A stretch of DNA of 64,000 nt, from the NCBI GenBank assembly GCA_902702965.1, contig CACRXP010000384.1:14769-78768 (forward strand), written 5' to 3'. The notes under the pieces were generated by a model that did not search any database, was not told the origin of the DNA, and saw only the letters and a program-made list of their open reading frames with translations. The stretch's first letter is position 1. Every line of letters begins with the position of its first letter. This stretch comes from Spirometra erinaceieuropaei (lineage: Eukaryota > Platyhelminthes > Cestoda > Diphyllobothriidea > Diphyllobothriidae). This document shows positions 32,661 to 42,431 of the stretch, piece by piece. The translations under genes and the position numbers were made by a program.

Positions 32661-32984
32661 TGGAGACAGACATCAACTTTCAAATGGACTGAAAACTGTT
32701 CAGCATTCGTCGCCCTAAGGCATCTCCGAGAATATCCATGATCAGCGTACATTATCTAGTACTTTTTTTGTTCTCGTGAGATATCCTGGACGCAACAGCG
32801 TTTTTCGACGAACATTTTTTCTTGATTGATTTATTTGAAAGGGGGAAGTATAAGTTACTATCGTTGGAACAAAAGCCTTATCTGTCCGATGATTCGGATT
32901 CGTACTCGAATCGACCTTCTGAGACAACAATAGATACGGTTTCTCCGACGTAGTTCCTTTGTCCGTAACTGATTGCGGAGGCTG
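32661..32984 (-). repeat. Decayed PLE terminal piece, inverted
   Basis: On the minus strand 32885-32945 reads like the PLE terminal repeat: 'cgtatct', 'gtctcagaaggtcgattcgag', 'gaatccgaatcatcgga'. The ribozyme core is lost. It lies head-on against the PLE endonuclease that starts at about 32985. Confidence 0.5.
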
Positions 32985-33330
32985 TTGGCCGCCCTCTCGA
33001 ACCACTTGGTGTTGGAGTTGGACGCAGACCAGAGGCAACCATCAGGCGTCAGGTAATGAAAACACTAAACCAGTTGCCGCGACAAGAAACGTCTGGAGTC
33101 GTTTATAGGATCTGGTGCAGTTGTGGGCAAAGCAACTACGTCGGAAAAATCGGAAGACAGCTCCGAACGCGAATGGCTGCACACGCTGCAGCCGTGCGAA
33201 GAAATGACGCCAGCTTTCAAGCTGCGGCTCATTCGACGAGATCCGCCCACACATTCAACTTTTACAAGGCCGAAATTCTCGCAAGATGTGATAACCGCGT
33301 GAGCCGGGAGCTGCTTGAGTGATGGTTTAC
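32985..33330 (+). pseudogene. PLE GIY-YIG endonuclease relic
   Basis: PLE-1 family nuclease: a linker AEAVGRPLEPLGVGVG, TIRRQVMK, SGVVYRIWCSCG, YVGKIGRQLRTR, AHAAAVRRND and NRVSRELLE, followed at once by a TGA where relatives have Ser-Trp. Downstream the frame shifts but DNA homology to PLE-1 continues to the ribozyme at 33670. No reverse transcriptase precedes it. Confidence 0.75.
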
Positions 33331-33800
33331 TGGGAGTTTATTAACAAGTGCAATGATCTTCCCATTCAATACTCGGTGCTGAGACTTCGCCTAAGCGGAG
33401 TAATTAGCCAAGCAGGGAGCACACGAGCGAACACTGTTACCAATGCCAGGGTCGGTGAGTCAGATCGTCGAGCGATCATCACGCCAACATCCAACGCACG
33501 TGATGAAATTGCAGGAATTAACGACGCGAATGTCGGCCATCAAAAGGTCATCACACTAAGTGCAACAATCCTTAATAAAGAGGGGAGCCGCGCATATTCA
33601 TAGATTTACGGTAGCATGACGACTGCATCCTACAAATACTGCAGTCCCTTGTGCATGAGCCGCCCGTACCTGCTGGTTCCTCTGATGATGGGTTCGAGCA
33701 GGAATCAGAAACGACAGGCAAATCAAACCCCTATCTCTGAGATCGTATCCCCTATTTCACGACTGCGTCTGGGACTCTTCTGTTTGCATCTATTGGCATG
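33331..33800 (+). mobile_element. 3' end of PLE-1-family copy
   Basis: DNA-level match to 19540-19990: 'ctgagacttcgcctaagcgg', 'aatgtcggccatcaa', 'gtagcatg.c.actgcatcc', then the ribozyme. Confidence 0.65.
33668..33728 (+). ncRNA. Hammerhead ribozyme, cleavage site mutated
   Basis: CTGATGA (33682-33688) is intact and helix II is GGGTTC/GAATCA (basal pair lost). GAAA is at 33708-33711, but the cleavage triplet is GAC rather than GTC. The core is present; the scissile site is not. Confidence 0.6.
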
Positions 33801-34139
33801 CTCTGAAATGCTAGGCAAGGACTACAAATGTGGCATATTAGTTGCGGAATGTTACAATTGATATCCAGGTGAACTTGCGACCCAATTTACACGAATTTTA
33901 ATGCATTCAAGCACATGTCAGATTAGTTTGCGTTCGACATGATATACGTAGTTTAAGCAAACAAGTAAGAAGTGCGGTGGGAATATGTAAGGTATAATCG
34001 GTCATAAAAGTTTAAATTCAGGCAAAAGACATAAGTTCATGGAGGAGGGACCAACAGAGGACTAATTTTAAAATTCGACTTTTCATATGCATATCTACGT
34101 ATTAACTTTTTAGGGAAATAGTGTTCTTTGAAAAAGAGT
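33801..34139. other. No gene seen
   Basis: AT-rich sequence without recognisable repeats or coding signal. Confidence 0.45.
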
Positions 34140-35220
34140 TGATTTGTGGTCATTGATCTGCAACAGTCGTCGTCTGAAGGCGTCCTCAAGGGTATGCGAG
34201 ACCCGCCTCTTCGACTTACTCTTCGCAGGTGACTGTGCGCTAAATACCACAACAGAAGTCGACACTAACTGGAGCGTGGCCTCCTCGATTCCGGTTGTTT
34301 TGGCTTCGAACTGACTATCATCACGGAGAAGAAAGTAGTCATGCACCGACCATGTGCGATTTACTCCATATCACAGTTAATGGAAAAAAATTGCACCAGA
34401 GGAAAGTTTCATGTACCTTGAAATTTCAGTGTCAAGGAATACAGAAAGTGACAAAAAAGTGGTCAATCGGATATCCAAAGCCAGTCAGACACTCAGCCAT
34501 TTGAAGGTCTTCGTATGGAACTACCACGAACTCCGACTCAACGCGAAACTCAATATGTACAAAGCAGACGGCGACATGGATCGTTTACGTCAGTCATATC
34601 AACCACTGCGTCGCCAACCAATTCCGCATCATCTACATCTGGGGAATACTAAAGCTGAGGAAGCAAAACTGGACGCCTTACACGAAAGTCTTAATAAGGA
34701 CCGGAATTCTCAGCATCCACGGTAGGCTGATGGAACTGCAACTGGGATAGCGTAGCCTCTTCGTGAGGTTGGACGCGGACGCCTGCCTAGCGACACTTCT
34801 ACGATAATGTCGCAATATTTGCTCGTCCGCATAGAGAAGAAATTGACGCTACAGCGACATCCTCAAAAAATATCTCAGTCAACTCCAAATCAACCCGGAG
34901 ACCTGTGAGGACATTGTTCAGATTCTACCGGCCTGAAGAAAAGCAGTGGAGACTGGAGCATCAATATACTAAGCCACTCAGATCGTCGTTGCCAGAGTCA
35001 AAAGAGCAGCTCGCAAGTCTCGCCAGCCCCCGCATACAACGCCGACACCCAACCCTTCCCAACGTGATCACACTGCCAATAAACGCTCAGCGCACGAATC
35101 GGCCTGCCAGACCTCTCCGGATCCACTGCGACATCAACCCGACAACTCAGATTGCTGCCTCCGCAAGCGCCCTCATCTACACTCCCATACCCACCCCCCA
35201 CGACTGCGACCACCATCAGT
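34140..35220 (+). pseudogene. RTE-type LINE, C-terminal part of ORF2
   Basis: Frames with many stops and shifts retain the order of an RTE protein. LLFAGDCALNTTTEVD corresponds to the catalytic ADD motif of reverse transcriptase, here Gly-Asp. Then ITVNGKKL, VVNRISKASQTLSHLK, LRLNAKLNMYKA and KAVETGASIY (thumb and connection), and a C-terminal TANKRSAHESACQTS-like segment with a proline-rich tail. It is 5'-truncated and ends near 35220, where a PLE end begins. Confidence 0.75.
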
Positions 35221-35289
35221 GATCACATTTCGGATGCCCGCCATCGTCGCCGACGACGGCGACTACCACCTCTCAAACCTCCAACAGCG

Positions 35290-35540
35290 GTAAGAAAACT
35301 TGAAGAAGGAGACACGATCGCCAGGACAAGAGCTTTATTAACCTGACGTTTCGGATCCCTACTCGAATCCATCATCAGAGACAAAAAAGCAGAAACGGGT
35401 GGTTGCTGCACAAGGGGCTGCGGTATTTATAGGATGCAGTTGCCATGCTACCGCATACCTATGAACATTCACGGCTCCCTCCTTCATCCGAGATCGTCGC
35501 ACGTGGTGTGATCACTGCTTGATGGCCGACATTCGAGTCG
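35290..35540 (-). repeat. PLE terminal region, inverted member of a pair
   Basis: Minus-strand copy of the PLE-1-family end: 'cggatgaaggaggg', 'tatgcggtagcatgg', 'ctataaataccgcagcccc', the ribozyme, then a TCTCCTTCTTCAAG end followed by TTTTCTTACC. It meets the plus-strand copy at about 35540. Confidence 0.8.
35335..35397 (-). ncRNA. Hammerhead ribozyme, type I, intact core
   Basis: On the minus strand: CTGATGA (complement of 35372-35378), extra U, helix II GGATTC/GGATCC (6 bp with one wobble), GAAA (complement of 35349-35352) and GTC (complement of 35345-35347). Helix I is GTCT with AGGT. All conserved core bases are present. This is the best candidate in the window for an active ribozyme of the PLE-1 family. 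Confidence 0.75.
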
Positions 35541-35805
35541 AGCACAGTGATCACACCACGTGCGACGATCTCGGATGAAGAGGGAAGCCGTGAATGTTCA
35601 GAGGTATGCGGTAGCATGGCTACGGCATCCTATAAATACCGCAGCCCCTTGTGCAGCAACCATCCGTTTCTGCTTTTTTGTCTCTGATGATAGATTCGAA
35701 TAGGGATCCGAAACGTCAGGCTAATAAAGCTCTTGTCCCGGCGATCGTGGCTCCTTCTTAAAGACTACTTCCTGGGTTTCGTCTCTTCGCTTCTATTGGT
35801 AAGAA
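35541..35805 (+). repeat. PLE terminal region, direct member of a pair
   Basis: Plus-strand copy facing 35290-35540. The two arms are about 240 bp each and clearly more similar to each other than to other copies in the window. It ends in 'cttctattggtaagaaaac', a donor-like GGTAAG that also appears in the inverted arm. Confidence 0.8.
35668..35735 (+). ncRNA. Hammerhead ribozyme, type I, core intact
   Basis: CTGATGA (35684-35690), helix II AGATTC/GGATCC (first pair lost by a G-to-A change), GAAA (35710-35713) and GTC (35715-35717). Helix I is GTCT with AGGC plus an A/U-rich extension. The conserved core is complete; only one basal pair of helix II is weakened. Confidence 0.7.
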
Positions 35806-35836
35806 AACTGCCGAAGCTTGGTCAGTCGTAATCACC

Positions 35837-35847
35837 ATCACGACCAC

Positions 35848-35881
<34 letters not shown>

Positions 35882-35884
35882 GCC

Positions 35885-35915
<31 letters not shown>

Positions 35916-35935
35916 CCGCCACCACCACCACCAAC
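35837..35935. repeat. GCC/ACC microsatellite
   Basis: About 100 bp of CCG/CCA triplets. The open minus-strand frames over it (polyglycine, polyalanine) are artefacts of the repeat. Confidence 0.95.
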
Positions 35936-36333
35936 ACCACTAGCGGCAACAGCAGCAGCATCGACGTGGACTTGATTCAAGTGTGTCTTAATTGCGATTG
36001 TACTTTCACATGACATATCAGCCTGGTTGTTAATTGTGATTTTATCGTGCGGCCACTGGCTGATCACTACCTGGGGCACCAACATACACCCCTCGCCGTC
36101 CATTTAACTGCCCACACTGCCGACACATATCCAGCCACCGCACGAGACTACTGGGCCATATGCACATGTACAAAAACCGATCAAACTGCGCCACCACACC
36201 TCTCCACAATGGCTCCTTCTTAATGCGGCCTTTGCGGCACTGGCATTCAGTTGGGATCCACGCCACCCCTTGCTTCCTTTTTGTGTGAAACCCTTGTTCT
36301 TTACGTGCAGACCAAGGGGTATGGTAGCACGTC
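35936..36333. other. No gene recognised
   Basis: Moderately GC-rich sequence. It may be part of the LINE copy on the minus strand that follows, but I see no protein match. Confidence 0.4.
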
Positions 36334-37290
36334 TCAGCCCGGGTTCGTACCACACCAGCTACGTGCGTCCGAACCCTTCTCTGATCTTGTTGCCATTATC
36401 ACCGGGTCCAGAAGGGTGAATGGCAAGAGAAGGCAGTGGATACTACGCAAATCTACTACCACTATAGACCAAGTCTCGTGCAAGGCACTGGGCGTGTGCC
36501 CACGACTTAAACCGTCGGTATTGACGGCCGAGCTGTCGTTATGTTGCTTACCTGCCGGTCGCTTGCCTTGTGATTTCCTCCGAGTTTGCAGCCGAAATGT
36601 CATCTTGGAGGCAGTGGTCCATCCAGCTGTCTGCGTCGCAGATCGACTTAGTCAGCAGCACGTCCTCTCAATCTTGCCTTCGCACCAGAACGAAGCACAG
36701 CAGGAGGCAGCGCCGCAAGTGAGATTAGATTCACCAGCGTTTGACGGCGGATGCCGGAGTTGGTGAGGAGGAGACGCAGAACTGTGAGGCCGTTGCAGCT
36801 CCTGATTCCGTTGGAATCCAGCACTCCCTCCTAGACAACGTGGTCTGCCTCGACGCGGACGTCAAAGTTACCAAAGTTAATCAATTTGTCAGCCTTTGGT
36901 ACAGTGGCCAGGAGTGCGACTTTTTCCTCACCCCGTCGAAGCTGGCCATTGTGGGGACATAGATTCCGACGACAGTAGTGAAGATAGGTACCCGTAGAGG
37001 CCGGCGCAAACTGCGGCATACACGCGCAACATGTTGTCGACGAAACCGGTAGGGGGAACAAATGCCGATGTAATTTAGCCCAGCTGATGCCAACATGATT
37101 GCGCTGGTGGAGTCAGTCCTCAGCCAGCCGGGAGAAAAAACCCTTTTTGACACCAAGTATCGTCGCTCCTCACGTCTCGCAGACCATACTGTACCTCCAA
37201 AGTCAAAGGTGATGCAATAAGAGAGTTTAGGGCAGACAGGAACCTCGTTATTGTGCCTGCGGAGAAGAGCATTTGCGAAGGAACAAACTG
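36334..37290 (-). pseudogene. RTE-type LINE, endonuclease-domain fragment
   Basis: The minus strand carries the apurinic/apyrimidinic-type endonuclease domain of an RTE element. Landmarks are VVGIYVPTMASFD (the 'SVYAPT' strand), TVPKADKLINFGNFDVRV (the catalytic GDFN motif, here GNFD), SNGIRSCNGLTVLRLLLTNS, DVLLTKSICDADSWMDHC (the final His of 'SDHR' is retained as DHC), and MTFRLQTRRKSQGKRPAGK. Frameshifts separate these blocks. The catalytic Asp/Asn order is disrupted, so it is inactive. The reverse transcriptase half is absent. Confidence 0.7.
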
Positions 37291-38240
37291 ACTTCAGAAG
37301 GCAAATTCTTGTTGTAGGATCGTCAGTCCCGTTTCCCATGCGTAACAAACTCCGTAACGCGGTATTGTCAGCATAAGTTATTTTTTGAAAGTTGCGCACT
37401 GTTTTCGACACGTTTTCAGTCACCTTCCGAGTCTTCATGCATAACAGGGTTGCAGGTTGGGTGGGGTGGTCTGATTTAATGACTTACATAAATGACGCCT
37501 ACTGCTAGGGCTATTTAAGTAAGGCGGGATCAATTAGGTGGGCCAAGATGCTTGTGATGAGTGTGGAAGGCACGTGAGGCATTCAGACATTCTGGAAGTA
37601 ACACCCAGTCGTTGACGTCGGGTGGGCTTTTGTTTGGCACGAGAGGATTGTTTACGTAGAGTGTAGGGATGCTGGCGACTTCCCGTTAGCGATTTCCCGT
37701 CGATAGTTACTAGGTCAGCGCAAGCGTTTGGCTCATTGTAATGTAGGTTAATAATTGTTGGCTAAAGTGTGGGCCATACAGCCGGGTGGGTTTAGATAAA
37801 CAGGAGATAGTAAGTTCACACAAAAGGTAAGCAGATAAGTCGGCTGAGAAATTGGCACAGTAAATGCGTACGTACCCCTTGTGGAGCCGAGTGCAAACGA
37901 TGCATGCAATTTTCGAAACAGCCAGACAATCGTGAATGTGCGGAGCTTGCAAGGGAAGAGACGTTTTGACGGTCAAAGACCAAATACGTTGACAAGAAGA
38001 TCGAACTTTCGTTCTTCAGTCAGTATTTACTGCTGCGGGATTTGGTGTCTCAAAACCACCACTAGGTATGAGGAGGAGGAGGAGAAGACAATGCTTGCTG
38101 TATTCCAACCAGACGTTGTTTTCGGTGATATGAATAGATCTCGGCACTGCCTATTTGTTTAATGCAAAGCCTGAATATGGTATTTTGGCTGGAAACAGTC
38201 CGATGCCGCTAGGTGCATTAAAACCGGCACTACAAAACAA
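37291..38240. other. No gene recognised
   Basis: No coding or repeat signal supported. A short GA-rich run (aggaggaggaggag) lies near 38070. Confidence 0.4.
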
Positions 38241-38373
38241 GTGGACAAAATTTTTATACTACTACTTTTGCTACTACCATTACCATTACTATTAAAGTTA
38301 CTACTAATACTACTGCTATTGCTACCACTACCACTACTACTATTACCACTACTGCCACAAGTACTGTCACTTC

Positions 38374-38408
<35 letters not shown>

Positions 38409-38440
38409 CTACTACTACTACTACTACTACTATCACTACT
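38241..38440. repeat. Mixed ACT / CAA / ACA simple repeat
   Basis: Imperfect ACT-type triplets, then a pure CAA tract (about 38373-38408) and ACT tract (38409-38430). Leucine- or valine-rich frames here are artefacts. Confidence 0.9.
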
Positions 38441-38774
38441 ATACCAATCGATTGTTTTCAAGATAAACAGGCAACTACTCAAGCGTCCTTCGGATGTTCT
38501 ATTCTGCTGCCGGTGTTTCTTAAGTATTTCCAGCTGATATCATAGTATAACGATGCTTCCTTCCGATCGAATTGTGGATGACAATGTCCATCTCTTTTCG
38601 CCTGAATCAATGATCGTTAAGTTCTTCCGTCCCGTTCACTGTGGCCTCCGGCGTATCTCTTGCCGTGAGTGGGCATACTGTAGTTCACTAAAAAATGAAT
38701 ACTTGAGTATTGCGAATATTTAACATGGATTTTCGATAGTCTCATAAATTCGAAATGGCAAAAATCCGTATTAC

Positions 38775-38954
38775 TTAAGTAGTCATCTTTCACAGAGTTC
38801 AATTTTTGCAGGTGGCCGGAGAGAAGCACTTCTGAAATATCGTATGTTTATTCTGCAAGGTAATCAGTATTACAATCCTACTTAAGTAATATTTCAAAAT
38901 TTAAAACATAATTCAGAATTTCCGTCAACATTTCATGGAATGGCACGTCTACTG
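38775..38954 (+). repeat. Fold-back MITE, right-end fragment
   Basis: 'gtagtcatctttcacagag' through 'aacatttcatgg' to 'gtctactg' matches the right end of the complete MITEs, with more divergence than other copies. Confidence 0.55.
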
Positions 38955-39725
38955 TGCTTTCAAACGAGCGTATATTTTCTCTCTTCTCTCTATAATTCTG
39001 CCGCGGAATAGATTCAAGTCGTCAAACCAGCTAACTTTACTAAAGGCACCTTATTAACATAGCCGTGGTGGCTCTAACGTGACGCGGCCAGACATCAGTC
39101 AGGAGTCAGCAGCTGGACTTCAAACGGACGTCCTTTCGGCAGGGTAAACTGCCAACATTTCTCCCTGTGTCATAAAAAAAGTACGGCTTTTTATATTCAT
39201 GTTTACCTAAGTTGATATTGCCAAAGTGATGCGAGGGGAAAGGACCCAGTGGAACATGCCATCTTGCCGACATATTTGAGAGCGTTACCTGTTCATCTCG
39301 TCAGTGTATTTGTCGCACGAGACTGGAAAGCAAATTCAGGTTACTTCAGTCTCTCCACTCACCGCGCGAGGCGTTTGTGGCTTTACCTATACTGATCGTC
39401 AGCAGCTCAAGTGTGACTAGGGTCTGTTTAGTCGGGTCTGGCCGCAGCCAGTATGGTCATGACCCAGCACACCGCCCTTCTCACTGGTTTCATGGATCAA
39501 TCGACTGCTAGTCGTTCATTTTCATGAGGAATTCTTCCTCTTTTATGCCAGGCGTGCCGACGGGGAGCCATTTGCATGACTGACTGACAGCTGTCCACCT
39601 CCTATAACTTTACACCAACCCGCACGCAAAAGCAATCGATATCGCAGACACTCAGTTACTAATGCATGATATCCACCATTCGACCATCGCAGATGACGTC
39701 CACTTAGTGCCCCGTGAGGTAAGCC
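38955..39725. other. No gene seen
   Basis: Nothing recognised between two MITE copies. Confidence 0.4.
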
Positions 39726-39727
39726 TA

Positions 39728-40425
39728 CAGTAGGTGGGCTAACTTATGAAATGTCAACCGAAATTCCGAAAGGCGTTTTTGTTTCGGAAAGATTAATTAA
39801 GTAGGGTTTTAAGAATAGTCAGCCTGCAACATAATTCTATAATATTTCAGTTACCTCAGGATGCCGGCTTTCGAATGAACTTCCTTCCGACTGCATGCAA
39901 AAGCTACACTCTAGAAAAATGACTACTTAAATAGCATGCATTTTTCTCATTGATTTTCGACGACCCTAAGAGTTCAGTTATATTTTATAAAAAATGCAAA
40001 GATATATTCATTCTCTTGCTCATTCGGTAGACAAATACGTCTTCGTCTAATTTTATACTCAAAGGAAGGATATGATTTTGTTTCAAAAAGTTTCTTATTG
40101 CGGGACTTTTTAATACCGTGACATGGCCGTTCATAAAACGTCATGTCTCTGTAATTAACAGCGTGGCTTTTAAATTTAACAATGTGGAAATAATCCACTA
40201 CTTTATTTTATGAACCCTTTATGGTCCTCCTTTATTACCGTAGAGAAATGTGTGTTTTTCCGTATGCGGAAAATGTACGGCTTGTAGTTTGGAAACCCTA
40301 AATCCAAATATGACGGTAGAGCGTGTACAAAATTAGTCGGGAATTGGAAACGGTTTTTTAAAACCGAATTATGTCCCGCCTTCGAGTATAAAATCAGAAG
40401 AAGGCGTAATGATCTACCGAAGGAC
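39728..40425 (+). repeat. Fold-back MITE, right-truncated
   Basis: Begins after TA (39726-39727) with CAGTAGGTGGGCTAAC, the same terminus as complete copies, and matches 56360-57060 until about 40425. The minus-strand frame 40203-40514 is MITE sequence, not a gene. Confidence 0.75.
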
Positions 40426-40937
40426 CAAATGACGTGATCGAAACAGAAGGGCATCCAATGGTTATTTCGTCTTTCTGTGCTTCGCTCATCAACTTCATAA
40501 GCATGAAAACGCAATTACTGACACTTTGCCGGGGTGTCAGATGTAGTTAGTCAACGCAGCACCGCCTTGTAAGTTCAGGATCATACTTGAGTTAAAATGG
40601 GCGGTACGGTCATTTAAGTATGCTACAATCGGACCACATTTCTCCTCCTTCCGGCACGATCGTCTGCCCATTACCACCGGGACCATCACCTGTAATGTAC
40701 ATTAGGGCATTCGAGGTGTTATCTCACCGGTGGTAGCAACAGTATCGGCAACTTCAGTAAGCGTAACAAGGTCAGAGTTAGTATTACTGCCTGAGGCGCA
40801 GTGATTGTTTTAACGGTGGTTATGTGTGCATTAGTAGTAATTGGAAAAATGCATGTTGCTGATGCCAGCCGAAGTGCGACATGTAATATTGGAAATGATA
40901 TTCTAAGAACAAGTGATGAGAATAGTGAGGATAGTGC
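40426..40937. other. No gene recognised; decayed trinucleotide tract
   Basis: 40720-40900 has a run of GTA/GCA-like triplets resembling worn unit V sequence. Confidence 0.4.
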
Positions 40938-41281
40938 AGGTGCAAGAAGCCTGGATATCTACCGACTGCTTTGTCAACCGCCACATCAATATGTCTCCCC
41001 CTTATCTGGTTTTACGGACATTCTTGTCGGAGGACAGTCACGACGCGGGACAATCGGGGTCGTCAACTATCGCCGCGGTCGACGAAGATGAGCGGGATTC
41101 AGGTCACGGTGACATGCGGGTCGGATGCAGCCACACAGGCGGCATTGGTGTGCCAGGCATCAAACAATGTGCGCCATAAAAGGAAGGCTGCTCAGTCTCT
41201 GAAGATGGGCAGAAGAAACGACTTCTCGAAACGTCAGACCTCAAATACACCTCTCCCGGTGAACGCCTCCTTTTCTTTTGA
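40938..41281 (+). mobile_element. PLE-2-family 3' fragment
   Basis: Starts inside the nuclease with QEAWISTDCFVNRHINM, continues PPYLVLRTFLSEDSHDAG and HGDMRVGCSHTGGIG, then the ribozyme, and ends at 'cttttga' (41281), the same 3' terminus as PLE-2 at 31458. The metal-binding Glu region is at the truncation point. Confidence 0.75.
41185..41248 (+). ncRNA. Hammerhead ribozyme, type I, helix II worn
   Basis: CTGAAGA (41199-41205), GAAA (41228-41231), GTC (41233-41235). Helix I pairs GTCT with AGAC. Helix II (starting GGGCAGAAG against CTTCTC) pairs imperfectly. Confidence 0.6.
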
Positions 41282-42380
41282 AGTGACAATAGTGTTACTA
41301 AATGCAAATCTTACAAAATTCTTAGGGATTTTAGTACGATTGGTGTCAATGGTGAATTTAGAGGTGCTAGCACGTTTTGTGGCAGCGGTAGCACTGGACT
41401 ATACAGTAGTGAAACTACGAATGACCCCTGTAGCACCAAGTCTCAGCTTTCGGACTCGAAGAGGAGGCTGTCATCAGAGGTGGTGTGGGTACAACAAGTA
41501 GTCGAACAATTGATGGAAAAAAGGGGTGGTGTAGTGTCCGTGACTAGATCGGGCTTGCGTCCTTTACCTCACAGCGCGGTGACAGCGTTCGGCTTTGGCC
41601 GCGACGTGGTCAGCACCACCTGGCTGCATGCTCGTGATGGCAGGGGGGGTCGGGGGCGGGGTTGTAGGGGTGTTTTGACGTATCTGTTGACGGAGATGGT
41701 TTCAGACATCCATGTCGCCCTTAGTCCTGTTACGAACGCAAAGGACAATCCCGGACTATGGATATCAGTACAAGACAGGAGTTATGAAAGAAGTAATAAT
41801 TAAATGTCGAACGACGTCCCGTTGAGCAGAGTTCCTTCCAGCCAGATAAACAAACAGGAAGTTCAAGAATTATGAACAGGTAGGTAAAAGCAAGATAGTC
41901 TGGCGCCTCGACACAGTCTCCGTACCGTCTTGTTGCTGACCAAGTCCTTACGAAGTACCAATCATGGCCTTCCTCCAGCCTGTGAGTAACGACTTGAGAC
42001 AATGAGTCACCTCTTCGAACGACCCGTTTACGCCTGCTTATTTGCGAGCCGACTTGAGGTTCTTCAAAGAGGGGCAGGCATCAGGCCTGGATTTCGTCTG
42101 TCCTCGCACGCAGAATGTTAAATAGTCACAGAACCCAAACCCTGCTGTCCTCTGGCTGAATTCCGGTAACGCAGAGGACGACAGCGCTCTTCGTTTGAAA
42201 ATTGGGAGATCAGAGAAGGAACGCTAACTCGGCAGCCGGGTTAACCACACACCTTTTTCACCACCAGGTAAACCAGGCCTACGTACCGAAAACATGCGAT
42301 TGGTCTAGTTGCACCCCCCCCCCCCACACACCCACATACTGCCATCTGCTGTTGTATCACAAACCCTCGATCAGGTGACA
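41282..42380. other. Upstream region of the aquaglyceroporin; no other gene seen
   Basis: 41290-41500 has decayed trinucleotide variation. 41500-42300 shows no repeats or coding signal. A C-run lies at 42313-42327. Confidence 0.45.
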
Positions 42381-42389
42381 CTATACGTA

Positions 42390-42396
42390 TATATAA
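42390..42396 (+). promoter_or_regulatory. TATA box candidate for the aquaglyceroporin
   Basis: TATATAA inside 'cgtatatataagcagagcgg'. It lies 36 bases upstream of the ATG at 42432, which would give a very short 5' leader starting near 42420. Position and sequence fit a core promoter, but flatworm promoters are poorly defined and trans-splicing could place the true 5' end elsewhere. Confidence 0.4.
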
Positions 42397-42431
42397 GCAG
42401 AGCGGAAGGGGAGCAGGGCATTCAGGAAAGA

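Noticed and set aside
35758..36103. Open minus-strand frames encoding polyalanine, polyvaline and polyglycine
   Set aside because: They are read-outs of the GCC microsatellite, with no start context or domain on either side.
36251..36766. 171-residue plus-strand frame as a host gene
   Set aside because: It is antisense to the RTE endonuclease relic on the minus strand and has no domain of its own.
38241..38537. Leucine- and glutamine-rich plus-strand frame
   Set aside because: It translates ACT and CAA simple repeats.
42309..42431. N-terminal extension of the aquaglyceroporin (open frame from 42309)
   Set aside because: It would begin in a C-run microsatellite and read through the TATA box. 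Proline/histidine-rich residues there do not resemble family members.
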